Counted from the first letter of the stretch, positions 1 to 12,130 are shown. The stretch: DNA of 64,000 nucleotides from Nereocystis luetkeana (GCA_031213475.1 JARUPZ010000009.1:10697601-10761600), one strand, 5' to 3'. The notes: generated by a model from the letters alone, not told the origin. Translations and numbers: made by a program.

Positions 1-684
1 GTGGCCCGCCGTGCCTTCGCAGCCTTCCGTGTATTTTCTTCCGAGGTGGCAAAAAAGGTGGGAAGGAGGAGCGTGACAGAGGCATTGGAGTGGTCAAACC
101 AACCCTACTGTATGCTTTGATGATGTGCGCAGGTTTGGAATTGTTCACGGTCGAATTGTGATGTTTCGCAGTCTGTACACGTTTGAGTTTGTTGACGGGT
201 CTTGCTGACGCCGCGCTTAGCAGCGCGAGGAGTAGTAGCCCTTTTATTTCATGCTAGGGGTTTGTAGTTGACGAGCTAACGTTGATGTTTCACAGTGGGA
301 TAGCGTCGTTTCTGTTTGTACTGTAGTCGACGGGCATATTTTAACGGGGGCAACTTGGCACCATCTGGATACCCGTGACCAATAATCGTGGGGTGTCGTG
401 CTTTGGAAGTGGGATCACTGGTGGTCTGCGCATGACTACCTACGAGTACGCGCATTAATACGGAGAGCCGCGTGGGGCGTCGATCGGCGACGAACGGAGC
501 GGCGGCGCCATCGATCGGCCGCGCGAAGATGCGAGTGGACCGAACTACTTTTTTTTCTGTTTTTTACACGAGCGTATTTTGTGTTTGGGGTTTGTCTTCT
601 TTTGGCAGGGATACGAAACAGGTTAATATTGAATTTGCAAGTTTTCCGGCGATCGAGCTCTACTACGCTGTTCTCCGATTGTAG
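1..684. other. Gene-free stretch at window start
   Basis: Only short overlapping ORFs occur here (for example 398-697 + and 436-729 -). They lack recognisable domains, and I see no splice-bounded exon. I find nothing I can support. Confidence 0.5.
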
Positions 685-930
685 CGTTTTACGATAGAGG
701 TTCACCCTAATTTTTCTGAGGCTCCTCACTTAAAGAGCTCCATACCTCATCCGAAAACTGACCTCAGCATAAATCGAATCGCATCCCGAGGAATACTCCC
801 ATGGTCCAAGTGTACAATTATTGCGTCAATTTTCGAAACCAAATTGGCATTCCGACGACTTTGGGATAAATAACCCCGTCATTCGGAAACAGGTTAGCGG
901 AAATATGCTACCTCTATCGTCGAACGCGTC
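685..930 (-). mobile_element. MITE family A, copy 1 (inverted)
   Basis: This is a ~245-bp copy of a family seen at least ten times in the window. It is bounded by inverted repeats based on GCGTTCTACGATAGAGGT. Here they appear as gcgttttacgatagaggt at the left and acctctatcgtcgaacgc at the right. The core includes a GAGGCTCCTCACTT block and an ATTGGCATTCCGACGA block shared by all copies. There is no coding capacity, so it is a non-autonomous inverted-repeat transposon. Confidence 0.85.
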
Positions 931-1040
931 GATTATGAATAGCTGACGTCAGGCCACGGTGCCGTGTCTGTAACTTCTTAAATACAAAGAAGGCGTCTTC
1001 TCGACATTATTTTTATTCGTGCCGGCCCTCTCACAAGATA

Positions 1041-1092
1041 CCTGACATGATACGTATCGGGCTCAAAACTGACATGATACATATCAGGCTGT
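1041..1092. repeat. Tandem pair containing palindrome GATACGTATC
   Basis: Two ~22-bp units starting with (c)tgacatgatac are separated by a short spacer. The first contains the perfect palindrome GATACGTATC and the second has GATACATATC. The function is unknown; it could be a small inverted-repeat remnant. Confidence 0.5.
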
Positions 1093-1170
1093 ATAACACA
1101 AGTTTTCACAAGACAGAAACATGACGTTTCTCTGGGTATACTCTAGGGGTTCTATAGCGTAAATTTGAAA

Positions 1171-1172
1171 CC

Positions 1173-1213
<41 letters not shown>

Positions 1214-1231
1214 GACTGTCTGTCTGTCTGT
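1171..1231. repeat. Tetranucleotide microsatellite (TCTG)n
   Basis: About 14 nearly perfect TCTG units occur, with one TGAC interruption near 1213. Confidence 0.95.
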
Positions 1232-1683
1232 CCCCCCTTAGAAGGAAGCTCCAGTCCTTGCAAAGGCTGGCCCCAAACCGCCCCCGACGTTGACGTGTAT
1301 TCTGCGCGAATCGACAGCGCACACGCACAAGCAGTCTGAACTTTCGGACTTAACGGAGCCCTGCGCCTTGAGCTACATGACCCAGCCCCACCCGTGGAAC
1401 AATCGCTTGTGCCAGAGTCGGTACGAGCAGCGAAATATTTCGCAAATTGGCTACAGCGCATCGATCAGTGTAAAACGTGACATCACCTTGTGGAAGCATG
1501 GCTCGCTCAGCGGGATTGTCATAACGGTGTTAATGAGGTCGTTGCCCACGGCACGCAGACAGCCGTGAAAGGTCGCTTCTGGCTGAAAGGTCTCGACCCC
1601 ATGGGGTTTGCGATATATTCTATGGCGTGTTATCGCAGGGTCGCTTCCTGATCGATAGTAAATCGAAGCACTCATAAATCAGA

Positions 1684-1740
1684 CAGCAGCAGCAGCAACA
1701 GCAGCAGCAGCAACAAACAACAGCACCAGCACCAGCAGCA
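1684..1740. repeat. CAG/CAA trinucleotide repeat
   Basis: An imperfect run of CAG, CAA and CACCAG units. It is not inside a credible ORF. Confidence 0.8.
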
Positions 1741-1847
1741 CTACTGCTGTGTGCCACCGAAGATGTGTCACTTTCGTCATTCCTATTGTTCTCGTGAAAT
1801 AATCCTAGCTAGCCTGTGAAAGAGTCTGGTGCATCATCACTACTACT

Positions 1848-1861
1848 ACTATTATTATTAA

Positions 1862-1958
<97 letters not shown>
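1848..1958. repeat. Trinucleotide microsatellite (TTA)n
   Basis: About 36 TTA/ATT units run nearly without interruption. Poly-Leu and poly-Ile ORFs on the two strands (1816-2217 + and 1805-2005 -) are artefacts of this repeat. Confidence 0.97.
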
Positions 1959-1959
<1 letters not shown>

Positions 1960-4900
1960 CTCTTGCCATCTGACAATGTGCAGCATGATCTTCAACATGG
2001 ATCACTCATAACTTTCCCGAAAGAAGAAAACCTCGGAAACAAAAAGAAACCCATGCACCAAGTCTATCTCCCTTCCGTGCCAACTTTCAGCTTGTCTACT
2101 CTATCTGCTGTATGTACTACTATTAATAGCAGCACGAAAAAGTCTAAATCGCATCGACTTCAACACGAAAAGCAATTCGCTTTTTATTTTCCAATCCTCT
2201 GTGTGGTACAGACATGACATGTACCAGGTATGACCTGTCTCTAATCAATCGTCTGCCGATCACTTTGTTACCGTCGTAAGTTTTGTTTCCCCGATTTCCG
2301 AAAATATATACCTGCTCAATATGATTTCTTGCAAGCTGTACCTACTGATCCACCGCTGCCTGGACTCTACATGACATGAGGTTATGATAGCATGGTTCGT
2401 AAAATGAGTGTGCCTTTCCGTGCGTAAGGACGGGCAGGCTTTTGGCTTCCATCATCGCTCGAAACCGGAGCTGTGAGCCGTGGGTTCTTCTTCGAGGCGA
2501 GGGGAGACATTGTGCGATATATATACGGATAGCGGCAGACGTGCTTCCCGTACACACTACCGCCCTACGGACAAGGCAAACCACATCCTATTGACGGTAG
2601 TTGAGGGGGGTGGGGCGTCCTGCTCCCGCCGTGCTATCGTACTGCTGTACTGGCATGCCAGCACTCTGTCCCGTAATATAGTAACCGTATTTAACAATCA
2701 ATGAGGTGCGCGAGCGCGATGCGCGGGCCTTTTGGTGTTGGTTTTCCAAGGAAAAAGATCAGACGTTCAGTCCGAGCCGAACCCCGCCTGCTGGGGTGCC
2801 GCCTGTGCCGGTGCCGACTTGTCTCTCTCCACAATCGCACCAACACCAACTAACTGCGACTTCACGAAAAAGGACAAGCAAACTGAGAACAGCGCTCGAA
2901 TACATTTCATAGTGGGCAATAACAATATGAGCATAGATAGATAGGTCTCTTTTCTGCCATCTATCTCTCAATCGACCTAAGAGCGCCATTTTAACGTCAT
3001 CGACATCCATCTTTCTTCTGAGTGAAGCACGCAAGCAACCGGACTTGCCTAACGGCAATCCAAGCGTTTACCTCTCGACTCTCGTCGGTGTAGGCCATCC
3101 TCATCAGCACAGAAAACTATTGAATACACGTATCAGATACTGAAGTATGTGTGATAATGAATACCTCATAACATTACAGACAAATAAAATCGGAAAAATA
3201 AATGGACAGACAAATCGGAAAAATGGTGATGTGAATACAGCATTAATCGATCACTTTGAGTTAGTGTGGACTATTTTTTGTTTGTTTGTTTCAGACGACG
3301 ATATCATGTTTCACCGACATCGATAGCAAAGAGTTGTGCGCGCTGCCCCGCCAACAACGAACGGAGGGGCAAAGTGTATAAACGAACACAGCTAGCTACT
3401 GCCTGCAATTCATAGCTAGCCGTAAAACACGGAAAAATATATTGCGACGTATGTATGGGTGAGTTGTCGAAGGTATTGCAGATGTATAATATATTGGGTT
3501 GCTATTCAATAGGATTGATTGCAGATATATACCAGGTAGGTATGTTATTATTATTCCACTTACTTACTTACTTGCCAACCGACGATGTGCAGCAGCTCTT
3601 ATTCTATTATTAGTCACACCATCCTAGGTTGACAGGGGGGTTAGTTGCGAACATTTTGGGTTCAAGAATGGGACTACAAACAACGTATCGAGCTGCTATC
3701 CTTAACGGGCCTGCCAATCAATGTGTCGGGTGAGGTCTGCAAACAAACGTGCTGGGTTGTTAACGGGATAATCATTGCGGTTATTATATCGTATTGCACA
3801 TATATATGGCTGGGATTACACACGTAGTGGGCCTCTATATTCCTCCTCACTCGACAAGGAGTCCCACACGAGAGTTACTACTAATAAGATAGGAGGAGTA
3901 GAACATTCTTAAACTTATGCTCTACTTTGGAGGGAGAAAGTATGACCGACGCGACGTATATAGCAACCGGGAACATACGCTCCGTTCGTTACTTGTATCA
4001 TGCTCCAATCGGTGATTATAAACCCGCGGCCAGAGTGATGCCTGGTAAGAACTATTGGTTACCAGGTAATAAACATTACTGTACCTGGTATTCCACATCG
4101 TTGGAACCACATACTTGAGTTTTGGAATAAATATAGTTTCAATAACTCGTTCTATTTGCGAACAGTATCCGACTCGTAGAGAGCGCTGAAATCGCACGGG
4201 GGTGCGTCAGCTCTCTTTTTCTTCGGGCAACGTTGGGGAGGGGTGTGCTAGTGAGTACAGTCGAACACAATCAAGTTTTCGGAAGGCTCTACTGATAATA
4301 AATACTAGATAGACCAGCCCGTTCCGAAAACACCTTTTTCGATTGTTCGATGTTGTTGGCAACCTTCTTCCCGTTCTGTGAAAACAACTGAGCCTTGAAA
4401 ATGATGGGCACCCCTCCGCGATTTCGACGCCCTTCCCGGTGTCTAGGCCACCATGGCCTCGCTCCTTCGTTGGGATAAATGGATATCTGGTACCACTTTA
4501 TACCTGAATTTTCTTTTCTTTTTGAACACTACCATGGTAATATTTAAACAAAAAGTTTCTTGTACTTCAGGGACAGATTAATTTTAATAGTATATAATAT
4601 TTTCTCAAACCTGTTGTATTTTGGAGGATCGAGAAGACCTCCTCTATCGAGGTGCTTTCCCTACGTACGGGGGGGCTCATGAGCGCCTCCCCGCCAGAAG
4701 GATATGCTCTGGCCACGACGTGCTGCCCTCCCTGGTAGGACGGGCCGACCGTTTTTTGGCTTCGCCGGCAATGTCTATTGTGGCGCATCTTGTGATCTAT
4801 GACTCCCATACCATTCCTGCTGCAGAAAAAGCTGCCAGGTATGTCAGGGGAACAAGGAAAAAGAACGAACGGCAGACTACCTTCTTTTGAGAGCTAGACA

Positions 4901-5218
4901 GGGGGCGAGGGGGGGTTGCTGTAGAAGACTAAAACAGACAAAGAAAGCTGGATTTAAAAACAAAAATCATTTTATCGACTCGTATATATATACAAGGTTT
5001 CCCTTCGGGATGTGGGTGGCGTGAAATCCGGGGGGGAACGCAAATTGAAAGGAGAGACGCAGGTAAAACCCTTGCACCTCTTTTGGAGTAAAACTGATCT
5101 CGGAGTCAACTGAGTCATGGGATACTGTGTCGCTAAAAAAAAGCGAAGAGTAGTACTCGCAGTCCAGTCATCGAAGCTCTCGCATGGATTGACATAAATA
5201 TAGGAGGCATGGACTACT
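1960..5218. other. Unassigned non-coding stretch
   Basis: No protein domain, tRNA or long repeat was recognised in these 3.2 kb. Four TACCWGGTA words occur (2222, 3530, 4060, 4082); the last two are in inverted arrangement about 13 bp apart. The ORFs at 2342-2584 -, 2480-2704 + and 3922-4197 - have no recognisable motif. Confidence 0.45.
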
Positions 5219-5262
5219 GTGTATACTGTATACAGTATACAGTTATGTATACTGTACATAGA
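5219..5262. repeat. Nested palindrome built on GTATAC
   Basis: GTATACTGTATACAG-type units alternate with their inverse, giving overlapping perfect palindromes that could fold as a hairpin or cruciform. No gene adjoins it. Confidence 0.7.
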
Positions 5263-6213
5263 GAAATCCTAACGCTCCGATTTGTTTTTCATTTTTGATA
5301 CATTTCTTTGGAGGAATTTAGCGTCTGGGATTCGGATTCACTTGCTCCCCCGGGTTTGTACGTCCGGTATTATTATTATATACCAGTACATTTCATACTT
5401 CGTGCATTCGTAGTCATCACCACTGCACAGTATTTCTTCGCAAGCTCGGCGGGTGAAAGGTACAGCCAACCCTGAACGGCGTCCTGAGCAAACCATCCGC
5501 GGTCACGGATATCTCCGCCTCTGTGTTATATGCCCAAAAGTTACCGTCGTGCACCCGGTTCAAGATATATGCTCGTCGATTTATCCTCGACTTTTGCCAT
5601 CAGCCCTACACGTGAGTGAGTACCTAATATTGCTGATTACACGAAACCATCATTCCTGCGCTTCGACGTCCAGCTGGCCAGCGCCCAGCTGTAATGGATG
5701 GCCGCTTGCTGCTCATACATCCTATTACCCGATAGAGAAGTACACGCGCTGTGGTCACAGCCTTTCAATGCCATGCTTCTCCTTACAACATCAAATTAAA
5801 GTTCAGTCCAAGATTCCGAAGACCAACAAAGGTGCCCTCGGCATTGCGTTTTGGCGGCGCCCCACCCTGCATACTCAACAGTTAGTTAGTGTATGTATCT
5901 GGCAATAATATAGCGCTATTCATTACTGCTGTAACGCACTATGCGTGGGAGTACCGTAACCAATCAATGTACGTACTATATATGTGCTCACAACCGACAT
6001 GACGCCCCTGACGGCGGCGGAGGTGCACATCCCCTAGTTGACGACGCAGGTGGCGATAGGTGCTACCGTTTTCGACTGAGGCACAGCGGTACACACATAC
6101 ATACCTGGTGGTGCGAATCAAGGCACTTTTTGTTCGAACGTATTCCTGGACTGGTGGGAGCTTCTCCACTGAAACACTGTAAAAATACCATCCCAAAACC
6201 GTTATTTTTACTA
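5263..6213. other. Unassigned non-coding stretch
   Basis: ORFs 5453-5908 + (151 codons) and 5941-6255 + overlap this segment. Neither shows a domain or biased composition that would support a gene, and the second runs into MITE B. Confidence 0.4.
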
Positions 6214-6318
6214 TTGCGGGGGACCATAGTTAACAGGACCTATGGTACACACTAAAACCTATATGTTTAACCTTCTTTACTAACATTTTTTGGCCCTGTT
6301 AACTATGGCCCCCCGTAA
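6214..6318. mobile_element. MITE family B, copy 1
   Basis: A ~105-bp near-palindrome. The left end is like TTACGGGGGACCATAG (here ttgcggggg) and the right end is the inverse, CCCCCGTAA. TA dinucleotides at 6212-6213 and 6319-6320 fit a TA target-site duplication. The inner parts GTTAACAGGACC and its inverse also pair. There is no ORF. TA targeting is typical of Tc1/mariner-like or related superfamilies, but the autonomous partner is not in the window. Confidence 0.9.
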
Positions 6319-6574
6319 TACCAATAAACTAGGTGGTATTGTACCGTACTATTCTGCCTTGTAAATGTTTTGATGTTAACCCCACCCCTTTCTGTGGGTG
6401 TTGGAGACCTACCTAGCGATCACAACAATGACAGCTTTGGTGTCGACAGCCGTCTACGAGCTGTGGAGCAGCCCTAGCGCCTAACAGTGCGGGCAGGATC
6501 GCGTTGCGCCCGTGCCCTACATCCGGCTCCTTGCCCTTTACCTAATGTAATACTGGTAGGACATAATTATGAAG

Positions 6575-6650
6575 GTGCTGTAGGGGTACAAGGTCGATCG
6601 ATTGCCCAGCCCAGGGGAATCCTTCCGACAACCCCCCCCCCACCTCTCAA
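6575..6650. repeat. Dispersed repeat G, copy 1
   Basis: The block from gtaggggtacaaggtcgatc to the C-run is repeated at 7138-7215, with a shared GATTRCMCAGCCCAGGG core and the same CCCCCC end. The class is unknown. Confidence 0.6.
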
Positions 6651-6827
6651 CGTGTCTTTGCCTACAACACCGGAAATTAAATTTACTCATTGAAGCTGTC
6701 ATCCATGAGCAAGTCCGCCTCAAAAGCGGTTCTTAGTTGGAGGCAGTTCACCCTTCATGCGACTCGCCAGACACCTCATGGCGCTTCGCACTTGGTGCAA
6801 GCAATGCCTGCCTGGTCTGTGAATACC

Positions 6828-6935
6828 CCACATGCTCCGTCCCGGCATTGTAGGGATGCGAGGGTCTATGGTCATACGACTACGGCCGTGCATAAGATCG
6901 AGTACATATCTTCTATCGAGTGCACACCCCCCCCC
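6828..6935 (+). repeat. Dispersed repeat H, copy 1
   Basis: The block contains GCATTGTAGGGATGCGAGG followed by a GGTCATACGACTACGGCC stretch. Inverted copies are found at 21285-21345 and 21370-21450. It is non-coding and of unknown class. Confidence 0.65.
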
Positions 6936-7054
6936 TCTGAACGGTGGGGTATTTGGGGCTTCGGTACCGTATATACGACCGTACTCTGATCTACCCGCTT
7001 AGTTTCAATACCTCGGGGGCCAGGGAGATTTGGTTTTGGGGATGCACGCGCAAG

Positions 7055-7137
7055 CGTTTCTGTGACAAGAAACGTTCGAAGTGAGATTCAAACCCGTGCC
7101 CTCGGCGACGTCGAATGTGGAGGTGTTACCTACTGAG
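7055..7137 (-). repeat. tRNA-like SINE head (candidate)
   Basis: On the minus strand an A-box-like AGCTCAGTAGGTAA is followed about 40 bp later by a B-box-like GGGTTTGAATCTC. The D and T arms do not pair well and the acceptor stem cannot close, so it is not a credible tRNA gene. A decayed tRNA-derived SINE head is more likely. It abuts repeat G. Confidence 0.45.
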
Positions 7138-7215
7138 CTTTAGGGGAAACAGGTCGGTCGATTACACAGCCCAGGGTAATCCTTACAACAACACTGAGTT
7201 GTAATACCGCCCCCC
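7138..7215. repeat. Dispersed repeat G, copy 2
   Basis: Direct copy of 6575-6650 that includes CACAGCCCAGGGTAATCCTT and a terminal C-run. It lies directly beside the tRNA-like segment at 7055-7137, so the two may be parts of one element. Confidence 0.6.
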
Positions 7216-7704
7216 CATTGACGCAGTTGCACTTGACCTGGTCAGTCGAGGCGATCTACGATAAAGAGGTACCACATTTATTTAAGAAAAGAAAGACCTT
7301 TCTGAGCAACCTGCGCCAGTCGAAGGAGATATACAGCAGTACCACGTATTACTATTATGCTTGCCTTCCGAAAATATAGCGCAGATGCCACTACAATAAA
7401 AACCGAATGCCCTTGCGTAAATCAGCAGTATTCCTCATGCACTTCTCCGCCAGCCGTTTCTCAATTTCCCTTCCCCACCTCATTTCGTTTTGGCTAGGTA
7501 TCATTTATCTGTATCTAAGTAGTATCGAAGTTGCGCGCCCCACACACCGAAATCATCAGTAATATCCTTATGTTCGTCGCTGTTCAACTCCACGTTAGAC
7601 CTTGGGGAGACATAGGTGTCTCAGAAAAAGTAGAATGTCTCAGTTATCACGTTAGACTCTGGGGAGGCGAGTTCTGCGACCAGAGGCAGCACATCCCCCC
7701 AGAC
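7216..7704. other. Unassigned non-coding stretch
   Basis: I see no feature here apart from a short duplicated phrase (cacgttagac near 7590 and 7650). Confidence 0.4.
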
Positions 7705-7925
7705 TGCTTGATGAACGACGGGGTTCCTTAACCCAAAATCATCGGAATGCCAATCTTATTTGAAAATATGACGTTTTTGTATACGTATTTGGGCCATGGG
7801 ACTACTCATCAGGATGAAACTTGACTTTTGCTGAAGTCAGTTTTCGGGTGAGGTGTGGAGCTCCCTCCTCAAGTGAGGAGCCTCAGAAAATTTGGAGTGA
7901 AACTCCTTCATCGTAGGACGCCTCA
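7705..7925 (+). mobile_element. MITE family A, copy 2 (left end missing)
   Basis: The core (ACGGGGTTCCTTAACCCAAAATC, GGAATGCCAATCTTAT, GTGAGGAGCCTCAG) and the decayed right end atcgtaggacgcctc are present. The left inverted repeat is lost. Confidence 0.8.
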
Positions 7926-8690
7926 ATTTTCTCTTCTGAAGCTCCTGGGGAATTGACGCTCTTGGCGTGAACCTCAGAGGGGAAGGTTGACGACAAAACG
8001 TGACGATTTCAGTCACGGTAACCAGCTGTACCTAACTGTTGTGTGATTGATCGGGGATGGTGCAAAATTGGAATCGGAGTTACAGACCAAAAGCGTCGTA
8101 CGCGCACATGCGGCACTCGCGTAATAACGTATGGTCCTACCCGGACTGCTTGCTGGGTGCACGTACACGGATTGCTGACAGCAGTAGAGTTGACGGGTTT
8201 TTTTCATTGTTTTGGTTGCTCCCTCGGCGTTCCGAAGGGGGTTCACAACATGGGCACTATCGGATCGCTCATCGGCCTATATACTCCGCGTGTACGTTGT
8301 AGTATAGATATGCTCTTAAAAATCTTGTTCGAGGTGGAGAGCGATACCCTCGGGTGAGGACGAGCCTCAAGAAAGTTCCCGGCGCACCCCAGGCCTGAGG
8401 CGGCATGCGTCGTCATGTGCACCCCCCTACCCGCAAGCAAGCGTGAGTTAGAGGGGTGCCACAGATGGCGCTACGTACTGCCCATTGGAACACACGCTGG
8501 CGTCACCTGATACGGGGTACGGTACAGTAGTATCACATGGTTTGAAATGTTTGTCAAGTCAGCAAACATCGTCATATATATTTGTTTCGGAAGCCACTGT
8601 TCATTTTTCGAGGTGGGCACGTAAGAAACGACTCACTCGATACATTTTTTAGGTGGCCAGTTATTATGCGATATGCTTTGACACTTACTT
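7926..8690. other. Unassigned non-coding stretch
   Basis: Overlapping ORFs at 8043-8357 + and 8057-8302 + have no recognisable domain. Near 8335-8400 there is a weak match to the right half of MITE A (the cctcgggtgaggacgagcc region) that I could not extend. Confidence 0.4.
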
Positions 8691-8694
8691 GGCA

Positions 8695-8855
8695 TCCAAC
8701 TCACCTCATGTTCTTTCTTCTCAATCAACTGCGTCTGAATGCCTTGTAGTTCATCGGCCCATCCAACATGCATCTTCCACATCATCAGTGATGCCCGAGG
8801 TTGCCCATCAACAGCTCTGCGTTAGCCTCTGGAGACCCTCGCCTGTCATATATCT
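8695..8855 (-). repeat. Dispersed repeat J (inverted copy)
   Basis: Its reverse complement matches 15310-15465, sharing GATGCATGTTGGAT and the ATGATG..GAAGATGCATG phrase. The length and gene-like composition suggest a decayed retroelement coding segment, but no domain is readable. Confidence 0.55.
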
Positions 8856-9004
8856 GAGTGTGTATTATCAATAATATTCTGACTAAGCGCAAGTTCACAA
8901 TAAATAGGCGTTTCTTGTCAGCGGGGCCATACTGTAATCATGTACCAAGTACATTTTGTGGAAATGTGGTTGCTGTTGTAGTTTGTTCCAAAATGTTGCC
9001 AAAC

Positions 9005-9195
9005 ATGAAGAGTCCGTTCCTCAATCTCGATAGCCTCCTACAGCAACGTCTGCCGACGGCTTGCCCCTTCAACTTGTCGACTACAAAAACTGCTGAAGGG
9101 TCTTCTACATATATATCCCGTTACAAAATGCGATGTAAACAATGGAACCGCAATTTAGGAAACATTCACTCAATAAATAGGCTGTGTACACCTAT
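9005..9195 (+). repeat. Dispersed repeat K, copy 1
   Basis: Direct homologue of 15485-15655. Shared phrases are TTCCTCAAT..GATAGCCTC, CAGCAACGT, GTCGACTACAA and GGGTCTTCTACATAT, ending at ATAGGCTGTGTAC. At 15 kb repeats J and K are adjacent in one orientation, whereas here J is inverted relative to K. Confidence 0.7.
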
Positions 9196-10000
9196 TTCTC
9201 AACACTCCCCCTCAATGCAAGTTGCAAAATGCTAACAAGGTAAATCAATGTCTCAGAACGATAGAAACATGATCAAAGGAATGATCAAGGCTAACAATCT
9301 ACAGCACTTGTTGGAAGCGACACAAAAATTAGTGTCCATCACATGGCTAACGACCATCAACACTTGTTTGCCAGCGATACAAGCATTTCTAGCACGCAGA
9401 TGATGTAATGCTAAACCATAAATCTTGTGCAGTGAAATGTGATTCGAAACGTGTTTCGCACCGTGTAACATATCAATGGCCAATGTAATGCCAACCGATA
9501 CAGGATACATCGCACAACCCGAATATGTCTTGATAACAGGGGCTTAGACCTATGCCAATGAGAGTGCGACTTTCAAAAGTTGTTGCAAAATATTGCTTTC
9601 AAGAAACAGCCGAAGATCTTCTCGTACCGCCGCCTGAGTTTTTCTATAACCACTCCTGGCCCAATATCGGGCCCAGAATTGACGTTTTTCAGGGTTTTCC
9701 AAACGCTTTGGAAAATTTCAGTTTGAAGGATAGTGCTCATAGCAATTTGTACCTGAAATTTTCTCGCAGGTATCTTTGGAGTTCAAACTTCAAAAGGAAA
9801 AATTACGTTTCCATCGGCGTAGGTCTTGCCCGAGTTCAGTATCATGTACATTGAACCAATACAGCGTAGAGCTATTAGAAATGATCCCATTCCAGCTGAA
9901 TCAAAGATTACAGAACCATGCAACCCCCCCGTTCGCGTCGAAATAGCAACGAAGGACAACCGGCAGAGCCCCTTATACTTTCATTTCCTATTCTCTAGAC
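9196..10000. other. Decayed repeat-derived stretch
   Basis: The phrase ATGGCTAACGA(C/T)CA and neighbours at 9260-9500 recur loosely at 10850-11130 (GATCATGGCCAACGATCACT, GATGATGGCTAACAATCT). The phrase CCCT(C/G)(A/C)ATGCAAGT at 9210 recurs at 10318. This suggests scattered copies of one old element. No reading frame is intact. Confidence 0.4.
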
Positions 10001-10233
10001 GCGTTCTACGATAGATAGAGGTAACACATTTCCGCTAAACGTTTTCTGAATGACGGGGTTCCTTAACCCAAAATCGTCGGAATGCCAATCTTGTGTCGAA
10101 AATGTTCGTTTTTGTATACTTGGGCTACTGGAGTATTCGTCGGGATGCAATTCGATTTTTCGCTGAAACCAGTTTTCGGGTGAGGTTTTGAGCTCTTCAA
10201 GTGAGGAGCCTCAGAAAAACTAGGGTAAACCTC
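10001..10233 (+). mobile_element. MITE family A, copy 3
   Basis: The left end gcgttctacgatagatagag carries a 4-bp GATA duplication, also seen in copy 10. The core is well kept, and the right end is degraded after aacctctat. Confidence 0.88.
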
Positions 10234-11500
10234 TATTCCAGGCCCTGAATTCGCTGATCAACTGGAGGAGGTCGCGCTGCCTTAGACTCAGGCGATGAAC
10301 TTCCTTTCTCCAAACACTTCCCCTGCATGCAAGTCGCAATGTGAAAAATATATAAATGTCTCAAAGAACAGGTTGCTTGATTTATTTGTTGTCGCTTCGA
10401 CCGTGTGTCTTCTTTCGCTCTCACGCCGAGTCGATTGAATCTCGTTACCGATCAACGTCAAATCTCACACACTGCTGTCCTTGTCAGAGTTGCGCTGTCT
10501 GTGAGCTCACTGCAGGGGGTTCTCTACTCCGTACGCCTCACGCTCCTGCTGTGCACATCATTGGTGCCCATTGTGATGATGCCGCAGCAGACACAGGACC
10601 GAAAGCGTTGGCTAGCTCGCCCATTCCCGCACAAAATTTGAAATGGTAAGCGAAGATGAATAAAAGGACCCAAAACGTATCCTTATTGCCAGTTGTACTT
10701 ACTGTTGTTGCTTCGAGCACCTGCTTTGTGCTAAATATATATGGGAATAATATATATATCTACCTACTACCCAGTCTGTCCTTGCACTAAATTTGTTACC
10801 CAAGTACTGGCTACGGAATATGATGAGCAGTACCAGGTAGTAGATAGATTGGAATCGATAGAAACACAACTGAAACGCCGATCATGGCCAACGATCACTG
10901 GAACTACCGTAGTTGGAATCTGCGCTAAACTAAAATACGCCCTGACAATGGTTTACGGTAACCAGCACTTACTTACCTGATGAAGTGGACTTGTGAAACG
11001 GGTCTTGAACAAAAATAAATGAGAAGATGACAATCAAGGCCGAACACCACTTAATTGTGTGAAGCAGCAGCAGCAGAAACTTCGCACCAAATTGAAGGGC
11101 CGATGATGGCTAACAATCTCTAGCATTGGTCGGAAGCGAACACTATTTATTTGACGAACAAGCACCACATTACAGTAGTAGTAGTAGTGTTCGTGTGATG
11201 GATATCGATCTTCAGGGCTTGGGGGCAACAAATTCATTAGCGGACCATCAGTCTGCTTCTAGCACGCTTCTTTGCATGCAACCACCACGTAAAGCTGTCC
11301 TTCGAGGCTCTCGCGTCAGAGCCAATCGATAACCGTGCAGGTGCTTCTCGATCGGTGTGTTGTGTGGACTCCATTCAACTTCTATCATCCTGTATCTCAA
11401 GCGATATACCGAAACAGCAATTTCCGCAAGACAGACATGCCGGGTCAGTGTGATACCTGTGTGGGTGGTACCGCACCTGATCTCGGCACAGAGTACTCGT
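10234..11500. other. Unassigned stretch with old repeat pieces
   Basis: Contains the loose repeats noted for 9196-10000, AT-rich simple sequence near 10735-10765 and a TACCAGGTA at 10831. The ORFs at 10356-10649 + and 10405-10641 + are in alternative frames of the same DNA and show no domain. Confidence 0.4.
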
Positions 11501-11501
11501 A

Positions 11502-11598
11502 TTACGGGGGACCATCTTCAATAGGACCTATGGTATACATAAAAACCAAGATATTTAAGGATTTTTACTTACAATATTTGGTCTATGGTCCACCGTAA
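11502..11598. mobile_element. MITE family B, copy 2
   Basis: The left end is TTACGGGGGACCAT and the right end ...CCACCGTAA, flanked by TA on both sides. The internal hairpin arms are partly lost. Confidence 0.85.
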
Positions 11599-11989
11599 TA
11601 GGACCCAATGGTAGTTGAAGCATATAGGGCTGTGCCGACAGCTTTACTTCTGCATTCGACAAAGGGTAGGATCGAGCGCACTGTGTGCCTTGATGTCTTC
11701 GCATTTATTTCTCAGCCCCAAAGGATGGGGGGCACATCAGATAGATGATTCCAAAACGGAGTAGCACCAAAATGTATTTCACGCACGATGATGTATCGAC
11801 ATCTTCAGCTCTGCTTTCAAAACAGACTATCATAGCGCGAAATCACTATGTGGGTCGACATCTTCACATCACTTCGCACTGAAGAGAACTCGGCGATACA
11901 GACGGTGAAACGTTTCCTGCGCCAATGAAGTAGAGCCGCTACGGATATTGAGCTAGACCTCGAAGTGAAATATCGAAGGAATTACTGAT

Positions 11990-12130
11990 TGATGTCGATT
12001 CTTAGAACCAAGAGCTTTTGCTCGATATCCTCTGATAAATAGGTCATGCGAGTGGATTCATGAGTGCAGAGAGTTTGGAAATATCTTACTCTCCTAGCTG
12101 ACCAGAACAGGATCGCTCCATGAATAGATG
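11990..12130 (-). pseudogene. Ty1/copia RNase H remnant
   Basis: The minus-strand translation contains LCTHESTRMTYLSEDIEQ followed by a Leu-rich tail. This resembles the conserved copia RNase H block in which an S-T-H/A-E-(S/A)-E-Y motif precedes a helix of the SEA-(I)-x-(E/Q) type. A preceding ILFWSARRV matches the W-x-S-x-(R/K) part. The catalytic context is corrupted and no upstream reverse transcriptase is readable, so this is a relic. The call rests on a short motif and is tentative. Confidence 0.5.

Noticed and set aside
1805-2217. Poly-Leu and poly-Ile proteins on opposite strands
   Set aside because: They are direct translations of the (TTA)n microsatellite, with no flanking domain.
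7055-7137. tRNA gene on the minus strand
   Set aside because: Box A and B words are present, but the D, anticodon and T stems do not pair and no acceptor stem forms; kept only as a SINE head.
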